From Longimonas halophila (GTDB lineage Bacteria > Bacteroidota > Rhodothermia > Rhodothermales > Salinibacteraceae), in assembly GCF_002554705.1 (NCBI RefSeq), contig NZ_PDEP01000004.1:62001-126000 (forward strand): DNA of 64,000 nt. The letters are read 5' to 3'. Below are positions 53,062-61,577 of the stretch, piece after piece. The translations under genes were made by a program, and so were the position numbers. Within the stretch, counting starts at the first letter, position 1, and the number at the start of each line of letters is the position of its first letter. The notes under the pieces are model-generated. The model saw only the letters and a program-made list of their open reading frames with translations, was not told the DNA's origin and made no database searches.

Positions 53062-54198
53062 ATGCCCGAATCCAACTTCGACTTCTTAGCCGATACCGAC
53101 CCGGGTCTGCATGACATAGCCACGTCGGCGGAAGACCTTTTGCACACCGATCCGGTGGCGTGCCTGGGGCGGCTTCGCGGGTTTGCAGAGCAGTGCACCA
53201 AGACATACGTTCGCGAGCAGTCTGTGCCTACGCATTGGGCAGAGCTAACACAGTTTGATCGATTGGAGCGGCTGGAAGCGACCAACGAGCTGTCGCGCAC
53301 CATCTTGAATCCGCTGCACAAGATACGCCGCACCGGAAATGCTGCTGTACACGATAACGAGGGCACGCTGCGTGATGCCAAGCGTCAGTTGCGCCATGCG
53401 CATGCGGTGGCGGTGTGGGTGCATGTCAACGTGTACAACCGCTCGCGGCCCCGTGCACCATTTCGAATGCCCGAACCAGAGCCGTCTTCGCCTCCCACCT
53501 CTTCTGAGGTAGCGTCTCCGGCGACGCCCAGCTCGGAGTCGTCCGTGAAGCAAGCATCCAATTCGGAGCCGGATGAACCGCTGAATCAGCAGGAATCGCT
53601 CCCAAATCAACAATCGTACTTTCCCGACCCAGAGCCACAAGGTCCAGGACTCGGAACGCGAGCTTGGGGCAGGATGAAGCAGGCTGGGGGATCCGTGAAA
53701 AGTGCAGCAGCACAAACGGTAGGTGGAATCCAACATGGCATACAGTATGCTGGGTGCGCTGCAAACCAGGCCGTGGTGCGCACCGGACAGGGCATTCGGG
53801 ATGCGTTTGCCTGGATATACAACATCATCTATGCGTTCTTCGCAGCCGTATGGCGCGGGATCCGTGCGGTTGGGCGCTTCATCAAGCGCGTCGTGAAATG
53901 GACCGTATTTGCAGTAGCGGTGGGGGCATTCGTTATCTACTTTCCGGCTGTATATACGACGGCGACCGGATGGCTCCCTGAAACAACACAGCAAGAGATT
54001 CCTGCCGTAGAGGTCGTGACGGAGACGCACGCCGAGTGGATTCCGCCCGAGACGCAGGCACAAGTGGGCACGTATGCCCAGACCGGCGCAGAAGCTGTAC
54101 AGTCTGGCGTGTATTCTATGTGGACAGCAGCCGTTGTGCAGGGGCAGCGACTGTGGGAGCACAGACCAGGACAGGCGGAAGCTCCTGATTCCGAGTAG
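53062..54198 (+). CDS. Membrane-linked protein with DUF4145/HEPN-like head
   Basis: The protein has 378 residues. Residues 1-130 are helical with the module FDRLERLEATNELSRTILNP then LHKIRRTGNAAVH (residues 84-96) and AHAVAVWVHVNVYNRS. This is the pattern of the DUF4145/HEPN-like region also seen at the start of some type I restriction R subunits. A Ser/Pro/Glu-rich linker leads to a hydrophobic block (about 240-290, YNIIYAFFAAVWRGIRAVGR; WTVFAVAVGAFVIYFPAVY) that probably sits in or on the membrane. Function is unknown. It is the last rightward gene before the reverse-strand recQ. Confidence 0.75.
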   Translation: MPESNFDFLADTDPGLHDIATSAEDLLHTDPVACLGRLRGFAEQCTKTYVREQSVPTHWAELTQFDRLERLEATNELSRTILNPLHKIRRTGNAAVHDNEGTLRDAKRQLRHAHAVAVWVHVNVYNRSRPRAPFRMPEPEPSSPPTSSEVASPATPSSESSVKQASNSEPDEPLNQQESLPNQQSYFPDPEPQGPGLGTRAWGRMKQAGGSVKSAAAQTVGGIQHGIQYAGCAANQAVVRTGQGIRDAFAWIYNIIYAFFAAVWRGIRAVGRFIKRVVKWTVFAVAVGAFVIYFPAVYTTATGWLPETTQQEIPAVEVVTETHAEWIPPETQAQVGTYAQTGAEAVQSGVYSMWTAAVVQGQRLWEHRPGQAEAPDSE

Positions 54199-54292
54199 GT
54201 AATTCGGTGCCGGTTTGACCCTCCATGACGCACTGAACTCTTCTGGTAGCTGGCGACAGGAGTCGGCGCTTCATGAGTCAGGCACTTGCCCT

Positions 54293-54366
54293 CCACCATG
54301 CGTCATCCTGACGTCCGACAGCGGTTGGTCGGAAGGATTTCAGCGGCACCCTTACGCGCTCGGCAC
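54293..54366. repeat. 74-bp dispersed repeat, family B, copy 2
   Basis: It matches 37791-37864 at 70 of 74 positions and lies between the 53062 gene and recQ. With copy 1 it brackets the cluster. Confidence 0.8.
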
Positions 54367-54416
54367 GGCTGTCCGTTCGGGCGTGTCCTCGGGCCGTGTG
54401 GCATAATCGGCAGCAA

Positions 54417-54452
54417 GGAGATTTTTCGACTTCGCTCGGCTCAAAATGACAC
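54417..54452 (-). repeat. Dispersed intergenic repeat, family C
   Basis: On the minus strand it reads GTGTCATTTTGAGCCGAGCG then AAGTCGAAAAATCTCC, a copy of 36010-36041 with a few changes. Confidence 0.6.
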
Positions 54453-54473
54453 CTTGGTAGGGGGTAACTTGAA

Positions 54474-56309
54474 TTATCCCGTCTCCGCAATCACCGGTAG
54501 GAAGTCGTCGGCGTAGCGCTTGAGCTTGACATCACCCACGCCGTGCAGGCGCGCAAAGTCGGCGCGGGTGGCGGGCCGCTCGCGCACCATGGCGATGAGG
54601 GTGCGATCCGGGAAGACGACGTAGGGCGGCACGCCTTGTGCCTTGGCAAGCTCGGTGCGTGTGCGGCGTAGCGCCTCGAAGAGCGACCGGGCCTCCGGCG
54701 TGTCGGGCAGATCGGGGGCTGCAGACGATGCGCTGCCTGATGACGAGCCTTCAGATCCGGTACGCTTGGTGTCTTTCCGCAGCTCAACGGTGGCCTCCCC
54801 CTGAAGCACGGGCTTGCACGCTGAGGTGAGCTTCAGCGCGCCGTATCCGCTCACGTCGACCTCCAGAAAGCGTGCGGCTACGAGCTGGCGGATGACCGAC
54901 TTCCAGCCTTGCTTGTTGAGTTCGTCGCCGATGTCGTAGGTGGAGAGCTCGGTGTGGCCGTGGCGGCGTATCTTTTCGGTGTTGCGGCCCAGGAGGACAT
55001 CGGTAACGTGCCCGGCGCCGAAGCGTTGTCCGGTGCGCGCGATGCACGAGAGCACCTTCTGAGCAGCGACTGTGCCGTCCCACGTGTCGACCGGATGCAG
55101 GCAGGTGTCGCAGTTGCCGCAGGGCTCAGGCGCCTCTTCGCCAAAGTAGCGCAAGAGCACCTGGCGGCGGCAGTCGGTAGTTTCGCAGTAGCCAAAGAGC
55201 GCATTCAGCTTGTGGCGCTGCGCCCAGGTATGGGCATCGTTGGCATCGCTGCGGTCTAAGAACTGGTGGAGGCGCACGATATCGCCGTAGCGGTAGGTCA
55301 TCCAGGCATCGGCCGGACGCCCGTCGCGGCCTGCGCGGCCCGTTTCCTGATAGTAGGCTTCGAGCGTAGACGGCGGGTCGAGATGCGCCACAAATCGCAC
55401 GTCGGGCTTGTCGATGCCCATGCCAAAGGCGACCGTAGCCACCACGACGAGGCCGTCGTCTTGCAGAAAGCGTTGCTGATGGTCGCTGCGCATTGCATCC
55501 GACAGCCCTGCATGGTAGGGCACCGCGCGGATGCCGTGCTCGCCCAGCCACTCGGCGGTTCCTTCTACCTTCTTGCGCGTGCGGCAGTACACAATGCCCG
55601 CCTCGCCGGCGTGTCGCGTTTCGATGAACTGCTTGAGCTGGCGTTTGGGCCGCGATTTGCGCGTAACGGTGTACTGGATGTTGGGCCGGTCGAACCCGGT
55701 TACAAACAGCGCGTCATCGTCTAAGTGCAGGCGCTCCAGGAGGTCGGCCTGAGTGTCGGTGTCGGCAGTGGCGGTGGCGCCGATGAGCGGGACATCGGGA
55801 AAGCGTGTGCGTAGGTCGGTCAGGGTCAGGTAGTCGGGGCGGAAGTCGTGCCCCCACTGCGACATGCAGTGCACCTCGTCGATCGCAAAGAGCGCGATGG
55901 GGGCGTGGTCGAGCAGGTGCGCGAACGAATCGGTCGTAACGCGCTCGGGCGCCACGTAAAGCAGGTCGAGCGTGTTTTGGCGGAGGCGCTGGCACAGGGC
56001 CTGGCGTTCGGCGTGGGGCTGCCCGGCGTGCAGGCAGGCTGCGCGCACGCCCACCTGCTGCAGGGCGGCTACCTGGTCTTGCATCAGCGCCACCAGCGGC
56101 GAGATGACGATGCCCACGCCCTCGCGAATGAGCGCCGGAATCTGGTAGCAGAGCGATTTACCACCGCCGGTAGGCATCACCACCAGGGTCGAATCGCCAC
56201 GCACCGTGCGTTCGATAATGGGCTGTTGGGCGAGGCGAAACGTATCGTATCCGAATACAGAACGTAACACCTGGCGCGGAGCAGCACCAGTCCACGAAGA
56301 AACAGCCAC
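54474..56309 (-). CDS. recQ: ATP-dependent DNA helicase RecQ
   Basis: The protein has 611 residues from a GTG start, near the 609 of E. coli RecQ. The order of motifs is complete: Walker A VVMPTGGGKSLCYQIPAL, Walker B FAIDEVHCMSQWGHDFRPDY, motif III GATATADTDTQ, motif V VATVAFGMGIDKPDVRFVAH, and motif VI YYQETGRAGRDGRPADAWM. The zinc-binding RQC Cys residues (GYCETTDCRRQVLL, CGNCDTC) and a C-terminal HRDC (RATRADFARLHGVGDVKLKR-like, here PATRADFARLHGVGDVK) follow. An open frame extends 119 codons further upstream, but without RecQ similarity. The enzyme unwinds recombination and repair intermediates. It is antisense to the rest of the cluster and may be a neighbour rather than a member. Confidence 0.92.
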   Translation of the reverse strand: MAVSSWTGAAPRQVLRSVFGYDTFRLAQQPIIERTVRGDSTLVVMPTGGGKSLCYQIPALIREGVGIVISPLVALMQDQVAALQQVGVRAACLHAGQPHAERQALCQRLRQNTLDLLYVAPERVTTDSFAHLLDHAPIALFAIDEVHCMSQWGHDFRPDYLTLTDLRTRFPDVPLIGATATADTDTQADLLERLHLDDDALFVTGFDRPNIQYTVTRKSRPKRQLKQFIETRHAGEAGIVYCRTRKKVEGTAEWLGEHGIRAVPYHAGLSDAMRSDHQQRFLQDDGLVVVATVAFGMGIDKPDVRFVAHLDPPSTLEAYYQETGRAGRDGRPADAWMTYRYGDIVRLHQFLDRSDANDAHTWAQRHKLNALFGYCETTDCRRQVLLRYFGEEAPEPCGNCDTCLHPVDTWDGTVAAQKVLSCIARTGQRFGAGHVTDVLLGRNTEKIRRHGHTELSTYDIGDELNKQGWKSVIRQLVAARFLEVDVSGYGALKLTSACKPVLQGEATVELRKDTKRTGSEGSSSGSASSAAPDLPDTPEARSLFEALRRTRTELAKAQGVPPYVVFPDRTLIAMVRERPATRADFARLHGVGDVKLKRYADDFLPVIAETG

Positions 56310-56718
56310 GGGCGTAAAGCAGGGAAGCAAACAGAAAAACAGACACAGCGTCTCGAACGAGTCCTGCCCCGGGCGGGGTTTCGTGGTCAGGGAGACCGGA
56401 GTCCCCATTTGGCCGCCGCCGAAGCCCTTTCGCGCTTGTTCTTCTGAACCCATCGCTTGCAAAAGCGCGGCACAAAACCACAACGAGAGCCGCTCTTCGT
56501 GGTATTGGGCACGGCACGGGGCAACACATCTACGCATTCGATCCCATTGCCACCGCGCCGTGCGAAGAGGGCACGAAGGTCTGCATGCTTTGTTATCTTC
56601 TTTGTACAGCCGTTGCATGTTACGAGGCTGGCACCTTCTTTGAGCGTACCTTATACCTGGGCCCACGCATCTGCGCAGGGCTGCTTGCCGTACCTACCCA
56701 TTCGATTGACGAACGCCC
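56310..56718. other. Divergent intergenic region between recQ and the FHA gene
   Basis: This 409-bp gap should hold promoters for recQ and the FHA-kinase genes. It remains open in the recQ frame to 56666 but lacks RecQ-like residues there. I see no convincing promoter or repeat. Confidence 0.5.
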
Positions 56719-57981
56719 ATGCCCATCAAACTTCAAATTGAACGCGAAGGCGATGAAGGCAAAGACCCGGCCGATTATCTGTTTGAGCAAGAGCGGATTC
56801 GACTGGGGCGGGCCAGCGAGAATGATCTGACGCTGCCCGACCAGGAGATCAGCCAGCATCATGCAGAGGTGGTGCATGAGAAGGGCGAGTACAAACTGCG
56901 CGACCTGGGGAGCAAAAACCACACGTTTGTGCATGGGCGCAAGCTGGAAGAAGACGAAACCCACACGCTGAAGAGCGGCGATGTGTTTACCATGGGTGGC
57001 TTCCGCATCGAGTTTGTGCCGCTGTTCATGCCGTCGTCGGAGCAGACGGTGTTGGCTGATGACGATACCCCGTCGAATCCGTTCGAGCGCCACGCCCGCG
57101 ACCTGAAGCAGGCGCTGAAGGGCATGGCAGAAACCTACACCTATGCTCCAGCCGACATGCGCGACGCCGAGCTTGAGCGCATGATCGATGAAGTGCTGAG
57201 TGAGCGCTCGCGAGGAACCGAGCTGGGCGAGCACGACGTGGTGCGCGCGTTTGCGCAGCAGGTGCACACTGCGTCGAGCAGCAGCTCTTCAGCAGGCAGC
57301 GGTGTTGCTGAGGGTGCGACCGCGGCCCATGAAGATGCTACAGCCGAGGATACAGCTGAGGACACAGCCGAGGCGTCAACCCCGGCGGCGTCTGAGACCG
57401 CGGCCTCCGATGCGCTGCCTGCCCACGTTGACGAAGTGCTTGGTGTGCTTGTGGAAGCGGTGGCGCGCATGACGAGCATTCCCCGTAAGTTTTGGCGCGA
57501 GTTCAGTGGCAACACGGTCGTGCATCCGCCTAAGCAGTCGTTTCTGCGCACGGCCAACCTCGACAACCTCCGCGCGCATCTGCTCGACGACAGCATTTCA
57601 GCCTCCGAGCGGAACGAGCGGCTGTCGCATCTCAAAGAAGCGGTCGATACGCTGGTGTGGCACGAAGTCTCGCTGCTCAATGGATACAAAGCAGCAGTCG
57701 ATCATGGAAGCCAGGAGCTCATCCAGAAGCTCAGCCCCGAGTCGCTCACTGATGCATCGGGCGAGGGCGGGTTCTTTGGCATGTTCAGCGGGGGCGGACA
57801 AGTCAGCCAGGGGGCTGTTCGCGATCTGTACAACCGGTGGAAGCAGCTACGCGAGGAGGCGCCGGGCGCACTCGAAAAAGAGCTGTACCGCCCGGCCTTC
57901 ACCGAAGCCTATCTCGAACGCATGGCCGATTCGTGGGGCGTTGACAAAGACGAGATTTCTACCCGGCGTTCGGCCGCATAA
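56719..57981 (+). CDS. FHA-domain protein with TagH/ImpI-like C-terminal domain
   Basis: The protein has 420 residues. Residues of about 1-105 are an FHA domain with the phosphothreonine-binding signature RIRLGRASENDLTLPDQEIS, QHHAEVVHEKGEYKLRDLGS, KNHTFVHG. A low-complexity acidic/Ser/Ala linker (about 195-235) precedes a helical C-terminal domain (FWREFSGNTVVHPPKQSFLR, HEVSLLNGYKAAVDHGSQEL, LIQKLSPESL, YRPAFTEAYLERMADSW). It resembles that of TagH/ImpI FHA proteins of type VI secretion. No secretion genes are present. The kinase gene follows 50 bases on, so this is likely a kinase-FHA pair. Confidence 0.85.
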   Translation: MPIKLQIEREGDEGKDPADYLFEQERIRLGRASENDLTLPDQEISQHHAEVVHEKGEYKLRDLGSKNHTFVHGRKLEEDETHTLKSGDVFTMGGFRIEFVPLFMPSSEQTVLADDDTPSNPFERHARDLKQALKGMAETYTYAPADMRDAELERMIDEVLSERSRGTELGEHDVVRAFAQQVHTASSSSSSAGSGVAEGATAAHEDATAEDTAEDTAEASTPAASETAASDALPAHVDEVLGVLVEAVARMTSIPRKFWREFSGNTVVHPPKQSFLRTANLDNLRAHLLDDSISASERNERLSHLKEAVDTLVWHEVSLLNGYKAAVDHGSQELIQKLSPESLTDASGEGGFFGMFSGGGQVSQGAVRDLYNRWKQLREEAPGALEKELYRPAFTEAYLERMADSWGVDKDEISTRRSAA

Positions 57982-58031
57982 TGCATCCATTGTGTCTTCT
58001 GTATTCCTTTGGATGAGCAGCGCCCCCCTTT

Positions 58032-60206
58032 ATGAAAGACGACGCCATTGGACAAGTTGTTGACGGCTACCGCATTGAGAGCGTGCTGGGGCGTGGCGGT
58101 ATGGGTGTGGTGTACAAAGCCGAAGACGTGGCGCTTTCGCGCCCGGTAGCCATCAAGCGTGTCAACCCGTCGCAGGCCAACCGCGACATGTTTCTGCACC
58201 GCTTTCGGGCCGAAGCACGTGCGCTGGCCCGCATCGACAGTCCGCACATTGTGAGCGTGTATGCCCTGCGCGACACCGACCTGGGGCTGCTCATTGTGAT
58301 GGAGTATGTAAACGGCGGTACGCTCGAAGACCGGTTGGAAAGCGGTCCTATGCCGCTTGAGGAGGCGCTTCCGCTTTTTAAGCAGATGCTGCAGGCATTT
58401 GGCGATGCCCACAAAGCAGGCGTGATTCACCGCGACATCAAGCCGCAGAACATCATGCTGACACAAGACAGCATGGTAAAAGTGACGGACTTTGGCATCG
58501 CCAAAATGAGGACGCAGGACACGGGCAAGACCATGACCCAGGGGGGGCAGGGCGGCACGCTCAAGTACATGTCGCCCGAGCAGATTTCGGACATTGAGGC
58601 CGTCGATGATACCAGCGACATCTATGCGCTGGGCATGGTGGCCTATCAGATGCTGGTGGGCACGCTCCCGTTCAACGACACCGAAACAGACTTCGACATC
58701 ATGCGCAAGGTGGTGGAGGGCAAGCTGCCATCGCCTGCCGAGTACCGCGCCGATCTGCCTGCGCCGCTGGTGGAACTCATCACAACGGCGACCGCCCAGA
58801 AGCAGGGCGACCGCTACCAGAGCACCGATGCCATGATGGCGGTGGTTGAGGCGTTTGAGCAAGAGGCTGAGGTGGATACCGCAGGGGCCCCGCAGCCGCA
58901 AGCGCCCACCGGCACGTCTGAGCCGCCTTCGATTGACGTGGACGATCTGTCGGAGACGCCTCCCGATGGGGAAACGGTGCTGGCTGATTCGTCTTCAGAT
59001 GCAGAGACAACGGCAACGGCCACTGCCGTTGGTAGCGAAACTGTTGGGGGCGAAACGGTGCTTGCATCGCCCGACCACGAGGCGGCGACGGGGCCCGATT
59101 CCGACACTGCTGATGGAAGCGTGCGCCCGAGGTGGCTCTGGGGCGCAGCGGCGGTCGCCCTCCTTGCTCTGGTTGGAGGCGTGTGGGCGCTGGGGGGAAG
59201 CGGAGGCGACGCAGCCTCCCTTACCATTCGCACCGAGCCCGAAGCTGCCACCGTCTACATTGAAGACGACTCGGTCGGCGTGACGCCACTGCGCGACTAC
59301 ACGCGCGCCGCCGGGCCCGTACAGGTGCGCCTTGTTAAGTCGGGCTACGTTCCGGTTGATACTACGCTGCAGCTTGCAGCATCAACCCCGCATACCCTGA
59401 GCGACGTATCGCTGACCCGCGCTCGTACGCGCCTTGCAGTAGAGACAGACCCGTCCGACGCCCGCGTATTTGTTGATGATGCTGCAGTGGGCACGACTCC
59501 GCTCGACAGCGCTATTCAGGTGCCGACAGGCGAGCATGTGCTCCGCATCGAAAAGGACGGCTATGCACCGGTTGATACGACGCTAACGCTTGAAGATCGT
59601 GATGAGCCTGTGCAGATGTCTATTGCACTGGCCGCTGCATCTGGCGATACGTTGCCCCCTGGCACCACGCCACGCAGCAACACACCGCCTCGGGATGCGT
59701 CGCCCCAAGCCCCCTCGCCTGCTACGCCTGGGACGGCTACGCTGGCGGTGCAGGCGCAGCCTGCCGGCCAAATCGAGGTCGGTGGAGAGGCGGCGTCGGG
59801 GCAAGGTACGTTTGAGGTGGCAGCCGGGCAACAGCAGGTGATGTGCACGCACCCGGACTACGGAAGCGTGCGCACAACCGTTGTTGTTCGCGCGGGAGAG
59901 CGCGAGCAGTTGCAATGCTACTTTGAGCGTCCGGTGCGCGTAAATAGCGAGCCGTGGGGGAGCGTATGGATCAATAGCGAGCGCACCAACCGCACCACGC
60001 CGACCGAAGAGCCGCTCTACTTGGGGCCGGGCACACACGAAGTACAAGTGCGCATTGATCGGCAAGATCGCATTCTAAGTGGCGGAGCGGTGCGTATTAC
60101 TCGCAACGGCACCGACGAGCGCGAGCGCTTTACGGGATACACCTATACGCTGACCATCGAGCCTTCGTTTGAGCCAGTAGAGTATGCCATCACGTTTACC
60201 GACTGA
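58032..60206 (+). CDS. Ser/Thr protein kinase with transmembrane helix and PEGA repeats
   Basis: The protein has 724 residues. An N-terminal kinase domain is complete: glycine loop LGRGGMGVVYKAEDVAL, VAIK lysine, catalytic HRDIKPQNIML, DFGIAK, and activation-segment GGQGGTLKYMSPEQISD. After an acidic linker comes one membrane helix (WLWGAAAVALLALVGGVWAL). The C-terminal side holds several PEGA repeats (SLTIRTEPEAATVYIEDDSV, RLAVETDPSDARVFVDDAAV, and RVNSEPWGSVWINSERT), which lie outside the cytoplasm and may sense the envelope. It probably phosphorylates a Thr that the upstream FHA protein binds; the target is inferred, not shown. Confidence 0.93.
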   Translation: MKDDAIGQVVDGYRIESVLGRGGMGVVYKAEDVALSRPVAIKRVNPSQANRDMFLHRFRAEARALARIDSPHIVSVYALRDTDLGLLIVMEYVNGGTLEDRLESGPMPLEEALPLFKQMLQAFGDAHKAGVIHRDIKPQNIMLTQDSMVKVTDFGIAKMRTQDTGKTMTQGGQGGTLKYMSPEQISDIEAVDDTSDIYALGMVAYQMLVGTLPFNDTETDFDIMRKVVEGKLPSPAEYRADLPAPLVELITTATAQKQGDRYQSTDAMMAVVEAFEQEAEVDTAGAPQPQAPTGTSEPPSIDVDDLSETPPDGETVLADSSSDAETTATATAVGSETVGGETVLASPDHEAATGPDSDTADGSVRPRWLWGAAAVALLALVGGVWALGGSGGDAASLTIRTEPEAATVYIEDDSVGVTPLRDYTRAAGPVQVRLVKSGYVPVDTTLQLAASTPHTLSDVSLTRARTRLAVETDPSDARVFVDDAAVGTTPLDSAIQVPTGEHVLRIEKDGYAPVDTTLTLEDRDEPVQMSIALAAASGDTLPPGTTPRSNTPPRDASPQAPSPATPGTATLAVQAQPAGQIEVGGEAASGQGTFEVAAGQQQVMCTHPDYGSVRTTVVVRAGEREQLQCYFERPVRVNSEPWGSVWINSERTNRTTPTEEPLYLGPGTHEVQVRIDRQDRILSGGAVRITRNGTDERERFTGYTYTLTIEPSFEPVEYAITFTD

Positions 60207-60234
60207 TTGGGGGGCGGTAGATCGGGGCGTTCGT

Positions 60235-60248
60235 GGCTATATATAGCC
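60235..60248. repeat. Palindrome GGCTATATATAGCC in the gap after the kinase gene
   Basis: The 14-bp perfect palindrome sits within GTTC...GAAC arms (60229-60254). A GGCCAC-aag-GTGGCC hairpin follows nearby. Both fall in the 250-bp gap between the kinase and CsgG-type genes and may be a transcript end. Confidence 0.4.
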
Positions 60249-60456
60249 CTGAACGAGGCCACAAGGTGGCCGCATTTGCGCGTCAATTGCGCTAAAGGAA
60301 AATGCATTGCATCCCTTTATCCTACACATAAGCTGGGTTTAATGTGTAGTTGTCGTTGTAATTGAGGTAGACGTTTCGTTACTTTTTGCTGTCGCATCTG
60401 CAAAGTGGCGGCAGTACGTATTTGCAACCTGTTTCTGAAGGTGAGAGGTATACGCC

Positions 60457-61563
60457 ATGCAACACGCATCAAACGCATGTTTACAGGTCCAGGGGGCGGG
60501 CCAAAGACGCACGCTGGCAAGTCCATGGACCGGCACTGCGCTGGCCCTCGTTATGCTGGTCGTTGCTGCCATACCCGCAACTGCCCAAGATGCCACGCTT
60601 GCGGAGGCGAAAGATGAATACATCTTTGCCGAGTACGACCGCGCGATCGAACTCTTTTCCGAGATTGCGCACTCCGCCGAGTACGACGCCGACACACGCA
60701 TTGAGGCATTCCGGTACCTGGGGCGCTCCTACATTGCCAAAGATGAGGAGCAGGCGGCTCGCGAGGCAATGACAGAGCTCATCGACCTGGAGCCGCCCAT
60801 CGTAGAACTGGATGCCGATGCTGAGCCGCCGCCGCTCATTGAACTCTACTACGAAGCTCGTCAGGAAGCACAGGGCAGCTATCAGGTTGAGCAGCGCGAC
60901 CCGGGGCTGCAAACGCTGGCGGTGATGGACTTCACCAACAACTCGGTCGACCAGCGTGAGCGCTTCGACGGACTCAGCAAGGGGCTGCCCTCCATGATGA
61001 TCAACTACATCAACAACGGGGTTGACCTGAAGGTAATTGAGCGTGAGCGCATTCAGTGGCTCCTCGACGAGCTGGAGCTGCAGCGCCAAGACGACGTGGT
61101 CGACCAGTCCACAGCGGTGCGCACGGGCGAACTGCTCGGCGCCAACGCGGTGGTGTTTGGGAGCTACATCGTGCTGAACGATCAGATGCGCATCAGCGCC
61201 CGCGTGGTGAATGTGGAAACCGGGGAAGTGCTGCTGGGCGAAGAGGTGACCGGAGAGGCGGAGAACTTCTTTGCGCTCATCGAAGAGCTAAGCCAGGACA
61301 TCACGCGTGCGGTAAATGTGGAGGCCGAAGAAACGCAGCTGGGCAGCGAAGAAACCAACTCGCTCGATGCCATGATGGCTTACTCCGACGGGCTCGAATA
61401 CATGGAGCAGGGCGACTACCGTGCCGCATTTGGGAAGTTTATGGAGGCGGTTGACCATGATGCTTCGTTTGTCCGTGCTGAGCAGAAAGCCGAAAGCCTG
61501 CGTCCGATGCTGGCTATGAGTGGTGACCTTGAAGGCAACGCCTCGTCCCGTTCCACAAACTAA
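60457..61563 (+). CDS. Exported TPR/CsgG-type protein
   Basis: This 368-residue protein has a signal peptide (GTALALVMLVVAAIPATAQ) after a 26-residue N-terminal stretch. Residues of about 45-130 are a TPR pair (KDEYIFAEYDRAIELFSEIA, IEAFRYLGRSYIAKDEEQAA). Then comes a CsgG/FlgO-like domain: LAVMDFTNNSVDQRERFDGL, LKVIERERIQWLLDELELQR, TGELLGANAVVFGSYIVLND, ISARVVNVETGEVLLGEEV. CsgG relatives form secretion channels or bind in the periplasm. A final TPR-like segment ends the protein. It precedes a related lipoprotein by 14 bases. Confidence 0.83.
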   Translation: MQHASNACLQVQGAGQRRTLASPWTGTALALVMLVVAAIPATAQDATLAEAKDEYIFAEYDRAIELFSEIAHSAEYDADTRIEAFRYLGRSYIAKDEEQAAREAMTELIDLEPPIVELDADAEPPPLIELYYEARQEAQGSYQVEQRDPGLQTLAVMDFTNNSVDQRERFDGLSKGLPSMMINYINNGVDLKVIERERIQWLLDELELQRQDDVVDQSTAVRTGELLGANAVVFGSYIVLNDQMRISARVVNVETGEVLLGEEVTGEAENFFALIEELSQDITRAVNVEAEETQLGSEETNSLDAMMAYSDGLEYMEQGDYRAAFGKFMEAVDHDASFVRAEQKAESLRPMLAMSGDLEGNASSRSTN

Positions 61564-61577
61564 GCCCGAGGTGGCCT

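Noticed and set aside
56310-56666. N-terminal extension of RecQ
   Set aside because: RecQ similarity begins at about the GTG at 56309, and the extension would give a 730-residue protein with a Cys/Trp-rich, non-homologous head.
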